From positions 1-23,081 of the forward strand of contig CAAFTW010000043.1 of assembly GCA_900766045.1 (NCBI GenBank): a DNA stretch of 23,081 bases, written 5' to 3'. The notes below the pieces were generated by a model. It had not been told where the DNA came from. It made no database searches and saw nothing but the letters and a program-made list of their open reading frames with translations. The translations under genes were made by a program, and so were the position numbers. Of this stretch, positions 8,775 to 17,273 are shown one piece after another (position 1 is the first letter of the stretch; the number at the start of each line of letters is the position of its first letter). The stretch is from Clostridia bacterium. GTDB taxonomy: Bacteria > Bacillota > Clostridia > Peptostreptococcales > Anaerovoracaceae.

Positions 8775-8823
8775 TTTAACAGAGATTACGGTTGAAAATC
8801 AATCGCGTAAGGAGGTAAGAAAG

Positions 8824-9864
8824 ATGAAATTAACACCGAAGATTGACTATTCCAAGTATGTAGACCATATCAGAACGATCGAGGCTCATACAGAGGGTGA
8901 ATACTGCCGTGTTGCGATCGACTGCCCGGAGACTGAAGGCAAGACAATGATCGAGAGAAAACACTATCTGGAAGAGCATTATGACTATCTGAGAACAGCA
9001 CTGATGTTCGAGCCTAGAGGGCACCACGACATGTTCGGTTCTTTCATCACCGAGCCATGCAACCCGGAAGCTGATTTCGGTGTATTCTTCATGGACGGCG
9101 GCGGATATCTGAACATGTGCGGACACTGCACCATCGGAACAGTTACTGCAATTCTGGAAGGCGGACTGATGGAGATGAAAGAGCCTCAGACAGAGGTCGT
9201 TCTGGAAGCTCCTGCAGGACTGATCAGAACTGTTGCAGACGTTAAGAACGGCAAGGTTACCGGCGTAACGCTGACCAACGTTCCGGCATTCCGCTATAAG
9301 AAGGATCTGCATACTACATATGAAGGAAAAGACGTTGTCTATGATATCTGCTTCGGCGGTTCCTTCTTCGCAATGGTAGATACAGAAAAGAACTTTGGAA
9401 TCAAGGTAAGCCCGGAGACAGCTCCGTTCCTGACCAAGTTTTCAAGCTTCATGCTGAATGAAGTCAATAAGACAGTTGAAATTCAGCATCCTGAACTGGA
9501 CATCACAACCGTAGACTTGGTTGAGAACTACTCCACCACAGATACCCCGGACGCAGACCTGCGCAACCTGGTTGTATTCGGTGATCCTGACGATCCACAG
9601 CTCGACAGAAGCCCGTGCGGAACAGGAACATCCGCTAAACTGTCCCTGCTCCATGCTCTCGGTGAGCTCCCGGTCGGCAAGGAATTCGTTTACGAGTCCT
9701 TCATCGGAACCAAATTCTACGGAACCATCAAGGAAGAGACCAAGGTTGCTGACTATGATGCAGTAATTCCTCAGGTAAGAGGAGCTGCTTATCTCTGCGG
9801 AGAAGCAACATGGTTCATCGATCCGGACGATGCACTGGGAAAGGGATTCGTTGTTCCTAGATAG
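8824..9864 (+). CDS. Proline racemase
   Basis: 346-aa cytoplasmic enzyme that interconverts L- and D-proline without a cofactor, using two cysteines as acid and base. Both are present: Cys99 in MCGHCTIG and Cys265 in DRSPCGTGTSAKL, so this is not the Thr-containing hydroxyproline dehydratase type. Other hallmarks are EPRGHHDMFGS and GGSFFAMVD. The sequence resembles the clostridial Stickland-pathway racemase, which feeds D-proline reductase. No prd reductase genes are in the window. The frame opens at 8746, but AGGAGG sits 8 nt before the ATG at 8824, which sets the start. The gene has its own promoter and a strong terminator. 4-hydroxyproline epimerase is an alternative, less likely from overall similarity. 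Confidence 0.93.
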   Translation: MKLTPKIDYSKYVDHIRTIEAHTEGEYCRVAIDCPETEGKTMIERKHYLEEHYDYLRTALMFEPRGHHDMFGSFITEPCNPEADFGVFFMDGGGYLNMCGHCTIGTVTAILEGGLMEMKEPQTEVVLEAPAGLIRTVADVKNGKVTGVTLTNVPAFRYKKDLHTTYEGKDVVYDICFGGSFFAMVDTEKNFGIKVSPETAPFLTKFSSFMLNEVNKTVEIQHPELDITTVDLVENYSTTDTPDADLRNLVVFGDPDDPQLDRSPCGTGTSAKLSLLHALGELPVGKEFVYESFIGTKFYGTIKEETKVADYDAVIPQVRGAAYLCGEATWFIDPDDALGKGFVVPR

Positions 9865-9911
9865 TTTCCATAATGACGAGACTAATGATTTTACGTAATG
9901 AATAGAAGTAA

Positions 9912-9962
9912 CAGACCGCCGCTGACAGGGTGCATCATCCCTGCCAGCGGCGGTCTGTTTTT
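9912..9962 (+). terminator. Terminator after proline racemase
   Basis: A 13-bp stem pairs CAGACCGCCGCTG (9912-9924) with CAGCGGCGGTCTG (9945-9957). After one mismatch it continues as CAGGG/CCCTG, and a T run follows. Confidence 0.93.
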
Positions 9963-10073
9963 ATGTCTGATCAATCGGGCAGACTCTGCCAGCGAATTCT
10001 GCACAGGATAAAGATCCGGCCAGCCTGTCTGCCTTCCTTCTTTCGGTTCAGTCCGCTACAGACATAAAGAGAT

Positions 10074-10115
10074 GCGCCGGCTGACAGCCTGGATGGTCCA
10101 GACTGCTGACGGCGC
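10074..10115 (-). terminator. Probable terminator of the rhodanese gene
   Basis: On the minus strand, nested stems form: inner arms 10098-10105 and 10085-10092 (8 bp) and outer GCGCC/GGCGC (10111-10115 and 10074-10078). The T tail is modest. It lies about 45 nt past the stop codon. Confidence 0.55.
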
Positions 10116-10161
10116 TGCGCATGTTCTTTCCTGCAATATTATTTTTTCTTTTGTTCCCCTG

Positions 10162-12147
10162 CTACTTTACCAGATCAGCGGCATGTTCTGTCAGAAGACC
10201 CTGTGCTCCGCCGATGATGTAGGTAACGTCCTTGAATCCGTTTTCTTTCAGAATGGAAATCGCTCTCTTGGCTCCGAGGTTTCCGGATCTGCAGATGACG
10301 ACGATCTTTTTGGACGGATCCAGTTTCTTATCCTTGATTGCTGTTGTCAGGAGATTTTCCTGCTCGGTTGTGGAGATCGGGAAGCATGCAACCTGAACGG
10401 CGCCCTTCAGATGACCAGCCTTGAAACCGATGTCTGTTCCATTATCCAGCTTGATGGAATCCTGTCTCAGATCCAGGACCTGAGTCTTGGAAGAATCCAG
10501 AGCTTTATACTGGTCATAGCTGATGCCGAGTTTCTTCCATGCATCAGCATCTGTATAATCATTTGCACGGTCTTTCAGCGTAATCGTGTAGGATGCTGTC
10601 GCATGCTTTTCACTACTGTTTGCAATTTCCGGAATTCCATTTGCTGTGATGGTAACCTGAGTCGTGGATCCGACTGCCGGCATCTTATTAACCGTTACCG
10701 TTCCGTCCTTTGCTACGGTGACATAGTCCTCGTTACTGGATGTGTAGGTTACGTTATTATCCAGTTTTCCGCCTGTAGCAGACAGAGCATTGTCAACAGT
10801 TCCTGTCGCGGTTGCTGTGACACTGTCCTTCGCATACTTCAGTCCGCCCAGGGCTGTGTATGTGGTCGGAAGCTTGTCCGTTGTTGTGTATGTGACATTT
10901 TCCTTTGCCGGATCACCGATCTGAACCGGAAGGTTATCATGCTGCTGATATACAAACCATCCATCATCATACATGGTCATGTTGGTGTAACCATTCTGAT
11001 ACATGATCAGGAACGGAATGGATGCTCTCCAGCCGGTTCCACAGTAGAAGGCGAGATTGTCATCCAGTGTTGCTCCGTAAGGCTGAATGTACTTGGCAAT
11101 GGTGTCCGGACCAACAGCGGTTCCGTCAGCGTTTACGTAAGAACCGTCATCGGTATCATGACCCCAGATCGCTCCCTTAGGCTCGCCGGCCTTCTGGATA
11201 TAACGATAGCCACTGGTCTGGCCGATGTATTCCTCATAGGAACGGATGCTGACCAGCTTATACTTGCTGTCCGCCTTTGTGATTGTATTGGTGTCGACAA
11301 TCCATTCCGGATGAGCTGCTGTGGATCTGCCGAATGCAGATGCGCTCTTTCCGTTGTTGCTCTTCTTCTCTGTCGGATATCCTGCCTTGGTCCATGCGCC
11401 ATAGCCGCCGTCCAGGGACTTGACGTTCTTTACGCCAGCCCACAGAAGTGCAAATGCAACACGGTCATCACCGGAGTTTGTCGCTCCGTTCGCGTAAACG
11501 ATTACTGGTGTATCAGTCGTAATACCGAGCTTGACAAGCTGAGCCTTGATGGAATCGAACTTACGGATATCCCAGCGCTGGGATTCTCCATCGAGTTCAT
11601 TGTTCTCAATCCAGTCTGTGTTGAAGTGGATAGCTCCAGGAATATGACCTGCACCATAATCAGGATCATCCTTCTCTGTTCCCCAGCCGACTTCCAGAAC
11701 AACCGGATTCTTCATTTCTTTCTGCTTACCGGCAATCGCTGCGCGGACATAAGCCGCAGATACATAGACCTTGCTGGTCTTCTCTGCCGGCTGAGCCTTG
11801 ACGTTAGAAGTGGATGCAGCCTTCTTAACCGTGATCTTAACGGAAGCTTTCTGCTTTCCAGCCTGAGCAGTTACAGAAGCACTGCCCTTCTTCAGACCTT
11901 TTACAACTACGGAAGTAGTTTTCTTAGATGTCAGTTTGACAATGGTCTTTCCAGATTTAACAGACCATTTGACCTTCTGATTTGATTTCAGTTTTACCGT
12001 CTTTCCGACATAAATTGTCTTTTTGGACGGAGAAACCTTTAACTTCTTTGCTGCGTAAGACGGGTTCATGCCTAAGAATGCGACTGCTGTCAGCACTGCC
12101 AGAGCCGTAACCATAAACTTGCGCAGAGCAGAGTTAGTCTTAATCAT
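10162..12147 (-). CDS. Secreted protein with three rhodanese domains and Ig-like domains
   Basis: 661 aa. A signal peptide (1-33, ending PSYAAKK) is followed by a Big_2-like Ig domain (about 36-108), rhodanese domain 1 (about 127-258), rhodanese 2 (about 280-410), a second Ig-like domain (about 435-525) and rhodanese 3 (about 545-660). Domain 2 has Cys369 in the loop CGTGWRA, and domain 3 has Cys619 in CRSGNLGAKR. Domain 1 has YANGATNSGDD at this place, without cysteine, so it is probably inactive. Rhodaneses move sulfane sulfur, for example from thiosulfate to a thiophile; a secreted form with Ig modules suggests work in the cell wall or outside. The frame reaches an ATG at 12168, but GGAGGAG is spaced correctly only for the ATG at 12147. 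It is divergent from the HtrA-like gene. The true acceptor is unknown. Confidence 0.88.
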   Translation of the reverse strand: MIKTNSALRKFMVTALAVLTAVAFLGMNPSYAAKKLKVSPSKKTIYVGKTVKLKSNQKVKWSVKSGKTIVKLTSKKTTSVVVKGLKKGSASVTAQAGKQKASVKITVKKAASTSNVKAQPAEKTSKVYVSAAYVRAAIAGKQKEMKNPVVLEVGWGTEKDDPDYGAGHIPGAIHFNTDWIENNELDGESQRWDIRKFDSIKAQLVKLGITTDTPVIVYANGATNSGDDRVAFALLWAGVKNVKSLDGGYGAWTKAGYPTEKKSNNGKSASAFGRSTAAHPEWIVDTNTITKADSKYKLVSIRSYEEYIGQTSGYRYIQKAGEPKGAIWGHDTDDGSYVNADGTAVGPDTIAKYIQPYGATLDDNLAFYCGTGWRASIPFLIMYQNGYTNMTMYDDGWFVYQQHDNLPVQIGDPAKENVTYTTTDKLPTTYTALGGLKYAKDSVTATATGTVDNALSATGGKLDNNVTYTSSNEDYVTVAKDGTVTVNKMPAVGSTTQVTITANGIPEIANSSEKHATASYTITLKDRANDYTDADAWKKLGISYDQYKALDSSKTQVLDLRQDSIKLDNGTDIGFKAGHLKGAVQVACFPISTTEQENLLTTAIKDKKLDPSKKIVVICRSGNLGAKRAISILKENGFKDVTYIIGGAQGLLTEHAADLVK

Positions 12148-12532
12148 AATCTTCTCCTCCGTGAACATGCGATAACTCTCTTCATATATTGTAGTTCCGG
12201 CGTACTATCTGCACCAATATATTCTATCAATGTTAAGCCCATAATTCTAATCGGTAATAAAATACCCTTTTAGGATTCGTGATCTCTAACTTAATATAGA
12301 TTGTGACCCTGACACCTGATTTGTCCATTCTTTCATCACAATAGCGATTCCGATCATCACAAAACGGAAGAAATGTGAAAAAATTGTGCCTTCTGTGATA
12401 TCAGCCTTAACTTAATTTATATTTTCCTGACGCGGAATGAACATGACTCCTGATTACAATAAAGCCATAAGTTAAAGAAAAGGAGATGCCTGAAACGGTA
12501 TCCTTCAAGGGAAAGGGAACGAGGTGAAGGCC
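12148..12532. other. Divergent intergenic region between rhodanese and htrA-like genes
   Basis: AT-rich control region without a gene. TAACTTAAT occurs at 12287-12295 and 12408-12416, and the reverse complement TAAGTTAA at 12468-12475. A TACAAT at 12455-12460 could be the -10 for the + strand gene, but no good -35 is seen. On the minus strand TTGATA-17-TAGTAC is a weak promoter candidate. Confidence 0.4.
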
Positions 12533-13741
12533 ATGCTGAGATGGAAAAAGAACCGAAACAACAACGCACCAGGCAGTGCAGACCCATACGGCCAGGGAAA
12601 TGACCCGGTGAACCGCAATTATTACAAGCAGAATTACAGCGGCGAGGACTGGAATAATTCCTATGATGACAGCAGCTGGGGTGATTATCCTCCATTCGAA
12701 GAAAACCGCGGATATGATTCCAATAGCAATTATACCGACGGTCCATCCTCATCTGGCGCGTCACGTCTTCAGCCGATCAGGAAGAAGACACTGGCACTGC
12801 TGATGGCAGGCTGCATGCTGGCAACATCAGCCGTTTCCGTCGGCGGATATGCCTTATACACCAACTACTTCGGGAGTTCAGGAAGCACCACTTCCGCGAC
12901 AAATTACAAACTGACAAGTTCCAAAACAACTCTGACGACAGACAGCATCGTGAAGAAAGCAGAGAACTCTGTAGTTTCCATTACAGTCAGCTCCTCTTCT
13001 TCAGACAGCAGCGGATTTTCCAGTGCTTCTTCCCAGACGACTAGCAGCGCCGGATCAGGCGTCATCATCCAGTCGAACGGATACATTCTGACCTGCGCAC
13101 ATGTTGTGGAAGATGCGTCCAGCATCAAAGTCACGCTGAAAAGCGGAAAATCCTACACGGCAAAGCTGATCGGTACGGACTCCGATAATGACCTTGCGGT
13201 CATCAAGATCACCGCGACAGGCCTTACCGCAGCAACATACGGAAACAGCAGCAAGCTGGAAGTCGGCGACTCCGTTGTTGCCATCGGAAATGCACTGGGC
13301 GAGCTCAGCAACACGGCGACAACCGGAATCGTGAGCGCCCTGGACAGAGAACTTACCATCAACAACCAGAAACTTACCCTGCTCCAGACCGACGCATCCG
13401 TCAACCCTGGAAATTCCGGCGGCGGCCTCTTCGACAGCTCCGGAAACCTGATCGGCATCGTAGAATCAAAATCCACAGGTTCTGACGTAGAGGGCCTCGG
13501 ATTCGCCGTTCCAATCAATACAGCAGCCAAGTCTGCAGCAAAAATCATCAAGACCGGCAGAAACATCGGATCCAGTTCAAGCTCGAATTCTGACTCCTCT
13601 TCAGATTCCAGTTCTGACTCCCAGTACGGTTCCGGCTCTGATTCCCGTTCACAGTATGGCTCCGGCTCCGATTCCTACGGACAGAACGGCGGCAGCAGCG
13701 GATACGGATCAGACTCCGGTTCCTCCGGAAGCCTCTGGTAA
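12533..13741 (+). CDS. HtrA-like membrane-anchored trypsin-type serine protease
   Basis: 402 aa. An 83-residue cytoplasmic, Asn/Tyr/Asp-rich segment precedes one membrane helix (about 84-112), a Ser/Thr-rich linker and a trypsin-like domain (about 135-342). The triad is His190 (TCAHVVED), Asp220 (DNDLAVIKI) and Ser295 (NPGNSGGGLFD). HtrA/DegP proteins degrade or sense misfolded envelope proteins. Most Firmicute HtrA proteins end in a PDZ domain; here it is replaced by about 57 residues of Ser/Asp/Gly/Tyr low complexity with repeated SQYGSGSDS units. A GTG at 12524 is in frame, but GAGGTGA is placed to serve the ATG at 12533. Its terminator is at 13888-13925. The start could be the GTG, adding three residues. 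Confidence 0.92.
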   Translation: MLRWKKNRNNNAPGSADPYGQGNDPVNRNYYKQNYSGEDWNNSYDDSSWGDYPPFEENRGYDSNSNYTDGPSSSGASRLQPIRKKTLALLMAGCMLATSAVSVGGYALYTNYFGSSGSTTSATNYKLTSSKTTLTTDSIVKKAENSVVSITVSSSSSDSSGFSSASSQTTSSAGSGVIIQSNGYILTCAHVVEDASSIKVTLKSGKSYTAKLIGTDSDNDLAVIKITATGLTAATYGNSSKLEVGDSVVAIGNALGELSNTATTGIVSALDRELTINNQKLTLLQTDASVNPGNSGGGLFDSSGNLIGIVESKSTGSDVEGLGFAVPINTAAKSAAKIIKTGRNIGSSSSSNSDSSSDSSSDSQYGSGSDSRSQYGSGSDSYGQNGGSSGYGSDSGSSGSLW

Positions 13742-13887
13742 ACCAGCCAATACAGCGCAGCACGGACACGGCTCCGCTTTCAGATAGATGAATACTATTT
13801 ATACTGACCTATTCAGTTTACATAGATGAACGTTCTTGACCGTTATACCAATACGATAAGTCCTTTACATAATAAATGAGATTGAAA

Positions 13888-13925
13888 CAGGCATCCGGAA
13901 ACTCCACATCCGGACGCCTGTTTTT
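13888..13925 (+). terminator. Terminator after the htrA-like gene
   Basis: CAGGCATCCGGA (13888-13899) pairs with TCCGGACGCCTG (13909-13920), with one mismatch, followed by five T residues. It lies about 145 nt past the stop. Confidence 0.9.
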
Positions 13926-14000
13926 CTTGTGTATCCTCACAAATACTTTAGTCAGGTAAATTATCACCCGTGTCAGACTGTCATTTTTCTGTCAGAATCC

Positions 14001-14029
14001 TTGCACATCTACTTTCCCAGTCATATAAT
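14001..14029 (+). promoter_or_regulatory. Sigma-A promoter of pepT
   Basis: TTGCAC (14001-14006) and a perfect TATAAT (14024-14029) are 17 bp apart. Start of transcription would be near 14036, leaving a leader of about 170 nt before pepT. Confidence 0.82.
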
Positions 14030-14035
14030 TGAAGC

Positions 14036-14207
14036 GGCGGCAAAAGTAAAACGCAAGGAAATTACGGACTGCCCGGCAGCCTGTTTCCTTCCCTGCCAGT
14101 TGAATTTTGTCAAAAAGAAAAACTGCCCTTCCGCACAATGAAAGCGCCAGACGGACAGCCATCTGACATGATTAAAATAAAATCTTTATATATGAAGGAG
14201 TGAAAAA
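14036..14207 (+). other. Long 5' leader of pepT
   Basis: No gene is supported here. AAGGAAA and TTTCCTT form a stem around a GC-rich inner segment just after the predicted start of transcription. No terminator-like T run was seen and I could not match a known riboswitch. Confidence 0.35.
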
Positions 14208-15437
14208 ATGAAGGCATATGAACGACTGATGGAATACGTCAAGTATCCGACCGGATCAACTGAGGAAAGCGACGCATGCCCGAGCAACCCGAAGGAGTTT
14301 GATTTCGCGAACGCCCTTGCGGACGAAATGAAGACACTGGGTGTGGAGGATGTTGATGTCGACGAGCACTGCTATGTAATGGGCACAATTCCGGCCAACA
14401 TCGAAAATTACGACGGACCGGTTCTGGGACTGATCGCACACATCGATACATCCCCGGACGCACCAAATGAGAACGTTAAGCCGGTTATGCACCACTATGA
14501 AGGCGGCGACCTGATCATCAATGAAAAGGAAGGCATCAAGGTTGACGCAGAGTCCCTGAAGAATTTCGTCGGCTGCGATATCATTACATCTGATGGTACG
14601 ACGCTTCTGGGCGGCGATAATAAGGCCGGCGTTGCAGAAATCATGACTCTGGCAGAAATCCTGCATAATGACAGCAGCATCAAGCACGGCACAATCCGCA
14701 TCGGATTCACTCCGGACGAGGAAATCGGACGCAGCAGCGACCTGTTCGACCTGGAGAAGTTCGGCGCAGACTGCGCATACACCATCGACGGAGACCTGTT
14801 CGGCGAGTGCCAGAGCGAGACATTCAGTGCAATGGGATCCAAAGTAACCATCAACGGAGTTGGCGTGCATCCTGGATTTGCAAAGGATAAGATGGTCAAC
14901 GCCCTGCACGTTGCCGAGGAATTCGACGACATGCTGCCGAGAAATGAGCGCCCGGAGTACAGAGAAGGAAGAGAAGGATTCTACCATCTGGTTACCATGA
15001 GCGGCGGTGTTGAAAAGGCAGTCATGAACTTCATCCTCCGTGATTTCGACTGGTCTCTCGTTGAAAAGCGCGGCGAAATGATGAAAAAGACGGCTGAATT
15101 CCTGAACCATAAGTATGGAGAAGGAACAGTCGTTGTAGAGAACACAGAGCAGTATCATAACATGGGAGAAATCATCGAGAAGCATCCGAAGCTTACAGAG
15201 ATTCCACTGTCCATCATTAAGGAAATGGGATATGAGCCGGATACCGCTCCGATCAGAGGCGGCACAGATGGCGCATTCCTGTCCTTCAGAGGACTTCCGT
15301 GCCCGAACCTGGGACCTGGCGGAAGCAACTTCCACGGAAGAAGCGAGTTTGCTGTAGTCCAGGATATGGAAAAAGCTACAGAAATGATCACTAAGGTCGT
15401 TCAGAAAATCGCAGAAGTAAAAAAGGCCGATCTGTAA
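14208..15437 (+). CDS. pepT: Peptidase T (tripeptidase, M20B)
   Basis: 409 aa, the usual length. This cytoplasmic dizinc aminopeptidase removes the N-terminal residue from tripeptides, the last steps of peptide use. Metal and catalytic residues are visible: His78 and Asp80 in IAHIDTSPD, Asp137 in GGDNKAG, Glu171-Glu172 in TPDEEIG, Asp194/Asp196 in TIDGD and His376 in NFHGRSEF. The dimerisation lid lies between about residues 207 and 320. GAAGGAG precedes the ATG by 7 nt. The gene stands alone, with its own promoter and a strong terminator. Together with the proline racemase it suggests that the organism lives partly on peptides and amino acids, which is inference. Confidence 0.96.
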   Translation: MKAYERLMEYVKYPTGSTEESDACPSNPKEFDFANALADEMKTLGVEDVDVDEHCYVMGTIPANIENYDGPVLGLIAHIDTSPDAPNENVKPVMHHYEGGDLIINEKEGIKVDAESLKNFVGCDIITSDGTTLLGGDNKAGVAEIMTLAEILHNDSSIKHGTIRIGFTPDEEIGRSSDLFDLEKFGADCAYTIDGDLFGECQSETFSAMGSKVTINGVGVHPGFAKDKMVNALHVAEEFDDMLPRNERPEYREGREGFYHLVTMSGGVEKAVMNFILRDFDWSLVEKRGEMMKKTAEFLNHKYGEGTVVVENTEQYHNMGEIIEKHPKLTEIPLSIIKEMGYEPDTAPIRGGTDGAFLSFRGLPCPNLGPGGSNFHGRSEFAVVQDMEKATEMITKVVQKIAEVKKADL

Positions 15438-15541
15438 TTTTCTTTACTGGACGCATTTCTGCAGATCAGGATCAGCCAACGGCTGTCAGCTGCTGAGAAG
15501 CTTTGGAACTTACGATATTCTTCCCTGCTTTTCAGCGATAC

Positions 15542-15594
15542 AGAAAGACGGTACTTCCGGCAAAACGCCGGAGATACCGTCTTTCTCTGTTTTC
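15542..15594 (+). terminator. Terminator after pepT
   Basis: AGAAAGACGGTA (15542-15553) pairs with TACCGTCTTTCT (15575-15586); an inner TCCGGC/GCCGGA stem closes on AAAAC. A T-rich tail follows. Confidence 0.92.
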
Positions 15595-15849
15595 TTTGTA
15601 ATTATCTTTGTATTATCCTTGTTTTGTCTTTGTTCCCGATCTTGCACATTCTGGCGGACAGAAGCCTGGCTGTAAAGTCGTCTCAGCTATTGAAATGCAG
15701 ACGGACGATCTCTATCGCCTGCAAAGCTGCAGAACCGTTGTCAGTCTTTTACCCAGCTCTGAGGGTTTTTGAACCGCAGCGGCAGACATCGGATAACAAA
15801 TTCGCGTAATCATTGAAAATCCAACATACCCGCCTATCTTTAATTTAGC
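15595..15849. other. Gene-free region
   Basis: Nothing supported here. A short + strand frame (15624-15809) has no ribosome binding site. No clear terminator was found for the minus-strand gene that ends at 15850. Confidence 0.4.
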
Positions 15850-16218
15850 TTAATCCAGCTGAAGCTCTTCGATCTCTTTTTCAAGCTCAGCAATTTTTTC
15901 CTTATGTGAATCGATTTCCTCAGCCAGTTCACCAGCTTCACCGACAAACTCTGTTTTTCCGCTCTTATACTGTGCATAGTAAATCTGTCCGATTTTCTGA
16001 AGTTCAGAATCAATCAGCCGGTTTTCTGATGCAATCATATTCTTGCGTTTCGTAACTTCGATTTTCAGTTTTGCATCATCACTGACCTGTTTTCCGGCTT
16101 CCTTTGCCACGGAGCCAGCCTGTTTTGCTGCCTCTCCGGCCTGCTTTGCCGCTTCACCTGCCTGTTTGGCTGCTGATTTTGCTTTGCCCAGAATCGCGTC
16201 TTTGTCAAATAATGCCAT
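15850..16218 (-). CDS. Small coiled-coil protein with heptad repeats
   Basis: 122 aa, with no signal peptide. Residues ~15-45 are tandem heptads (AAKQAGE twice, AAKQAGS, then VAKEAGK), giving an amphipathic Ala/Lys/Glu helix. The middle (KLKIEVTKRKNMIASENRLI, then LQKIGQIYYAQYKSG) resembles a widespread small Firmicute protein whose function is unknown, and the C-terminus is a charged helix (EKIAELEKEIEEL). The longer frame reaches 16311, but GGAGGG lies 8 nt before the ATG at 16218, and an extended -10 lies just upstream, so I chose the short form. It follows the GH25 gene on the same strand with its own promoter between them. A scaffold or membrane-associated role is possible but not shown. 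Confidence 0.82.
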   Translation of the reverse strand: MALFDKDAILGKAKSAAKQAGEAAKQAGEAAKQAGSVAKEAGKQVSDDAKLKIEVTKRKNMIASENRLIDSELQKIGQIYYAQYKSGKTEFVGEAGELAEEIDSHKEKIAELEKEIEELQLD

Positions 16219-16281
16219 ATTCTTACCCTCCAGTCTGACGGATGCGCCGCAATTATAAACTTGATTATTCTGTATATTACG

Positions 16282-16290
16282 ATTATACCA
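16282..16290 (-). promoter_or_regulatory. Extended -10 promoter of the coiled-coil gene
   Basis: On the minus strand TGGTATAAT is a perfect extended -10 (TGnTATAAT). No strong -35 is seen, which is usual for this promoter type. The start codon is about 65 nt downstream. Confidence 0.65.
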
Positions 16291-16330
16291 CTGAATGGAA
16301 TGATGCAACACGAAATCTGCTTCCTATCTC

Positions 16331-17239
16331 TTAGCCAGCCTGCACCATGAGAATATCCATATCGACAGTTCCTGTAATTCCCGGAAGTTTCCCGCTCTGC
16401 GAATACTGCCACATCAGATACTTATGCTGAAAGGTCGTCTCATTGGTATAATGCGCAATCCAGAGATTATAACTGGTCAGATAAGAAAGATCCAGAGAGT
16501 TGTTAATCCATGTCGGATTTCCGTAAATCAGCGGCTTATAGCCATTCTGCTTCACAATCGAGCAGAATGCATCGGTGATTTTCGTTTTCTGCGTCATAGA
16601 CAGTTTATAGGTCCGGCTTGAAGAATCCTCTTCCATATCGAACGCCACAGGCATCGTAATCCCCTTATGCCGAATCTGCTTCAGGGTCCATTTTGCTTCC
16701 TCTACAGCCTCTTCTGTGCTGACTGCAGAAGAATAGAAATATACACCGACATCAAGGCCCGCTTTTTCCGCGCCTTCCATATTGCTCGCAAAACGCTTGT
16801 CCATGCTGATTGTACCATTCGTGGAGCCGCGGTATCCGGCGCGGATCATCACAAAGCTGATTCCCGCCTTCTTCACTTTCATCCAGTCAACGTCTCCCTG
16901 ATAGGCGGAAACGTCGATTCCGTTTCTGGAAGTCCAGTTCGCATCCTTATATTTTTTCAGGCCGTTTTTCCAATAATATGCTGAACTGCTGTATGGATTT
17001 GCTGCATAGGTCTGCTGCTGGCTCAGTCCCTCATATTTTCCGTGAATCGTGTTTGCACGCCAGTAAAGCAGGCCTCCGCAGATTACTGCAGCAATCAGGA
17101 TCAGAATAATCATCTTCCCTTTTCTTCCACCAGACCAGGAAAAATCGAAATGCCCCCGGAACCACTGCTTAACAGCAAATGCTTTCGGCCGCACGGACGT
17201 TTTTCTCCCTGGCGATTTTCTTTTTGTCCTCTTCATCAT
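16331..17239 (-). CDS. Membrane-anchored GH25 muramidase (lysozyme-like)
   Basis: 302 aa. A basic cytoplasmic N-terminus precedes one membrane helix (about 43-60, MIILILIAAVICGGLLYW), a linker to about residue 104, then a glycoside hydrolase 25 domain that runs to the C-terminus. Hallmarks are GIDVSAYQGDVDW (Asp109), FVMIRAGYRG, VGVYFYS and the acidic pair in AFDMEED (Asp201, Glu203). GH25 enzymes cut the MurNAc-GlcNAc bond of peptidoglycan. The enzyme should stay attached to the outer face of the membrane and act in wall remodelling. The frame extends to a TTG at 17275, but ATG ATG at 17234-17239 is better, with TGGAGA 4-7 nt upstream; either ATG is possible. A terminator at 17357-17387 separates it from the small membrane protein gene, so it needs its own promoter. 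Confidence 0.92.
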   Translation of the reverse strand: MMKRTKRKSPGRKTSVRPKAFAVKQWFRGHFDFSWSGGRKGKMIILILIAAVICGGLLYWRANTIHGKYEGLSQQQTYAANPYSSSAYYWKNGLKKYKDANWTSRNGIDVSAYQGDVDWMKVKKAGISFVMIRAGYRGSTNGTISMDKRFASNMEGAEKAGLDVGVYFYSSAVSTEEAVEEAKWTLKQIRHKGITMPVAFDMEEDSSSRTYKLSMTQKTKITDAFCSIVKQNGYKPLIYGNPTWINNSLDLSYLTSYNLWIAHYTNETTFQHKYLMWQYSQSGKLPGITGTVDMDILMVQAG

Positions 17240-17273
17240 GCATTCTCCATCCAGTCCTGCCACCCGCCGGTAC

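Noticed and set aside
10072..11985. Very long + strand reading frame (637 codons)
   Set aside because: It lies opposite the rhodanese gene, whose protein has clear domains, signal peptide and ribosome binding site. The + strand product is Cys-rich and has no recognisable domain.
13548..13769. Arg/Ser-rich minus-strand frame at the end of the htrA-like gene
   Set aside because: It is the reverse reading of the Ser/Asp/Gly repeats of the protease tail.
14256..15335. Long minus-strand frame opposite pepT
   Set aside because: It is the antisense of a certain gene, with no ribosome binding site and no family features.
16065..16412. Minus-strand frame overlapping the coiled-coil and GH25 genes
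   Set aside because: Out of frame with two supported genes and lacking its own start signals.
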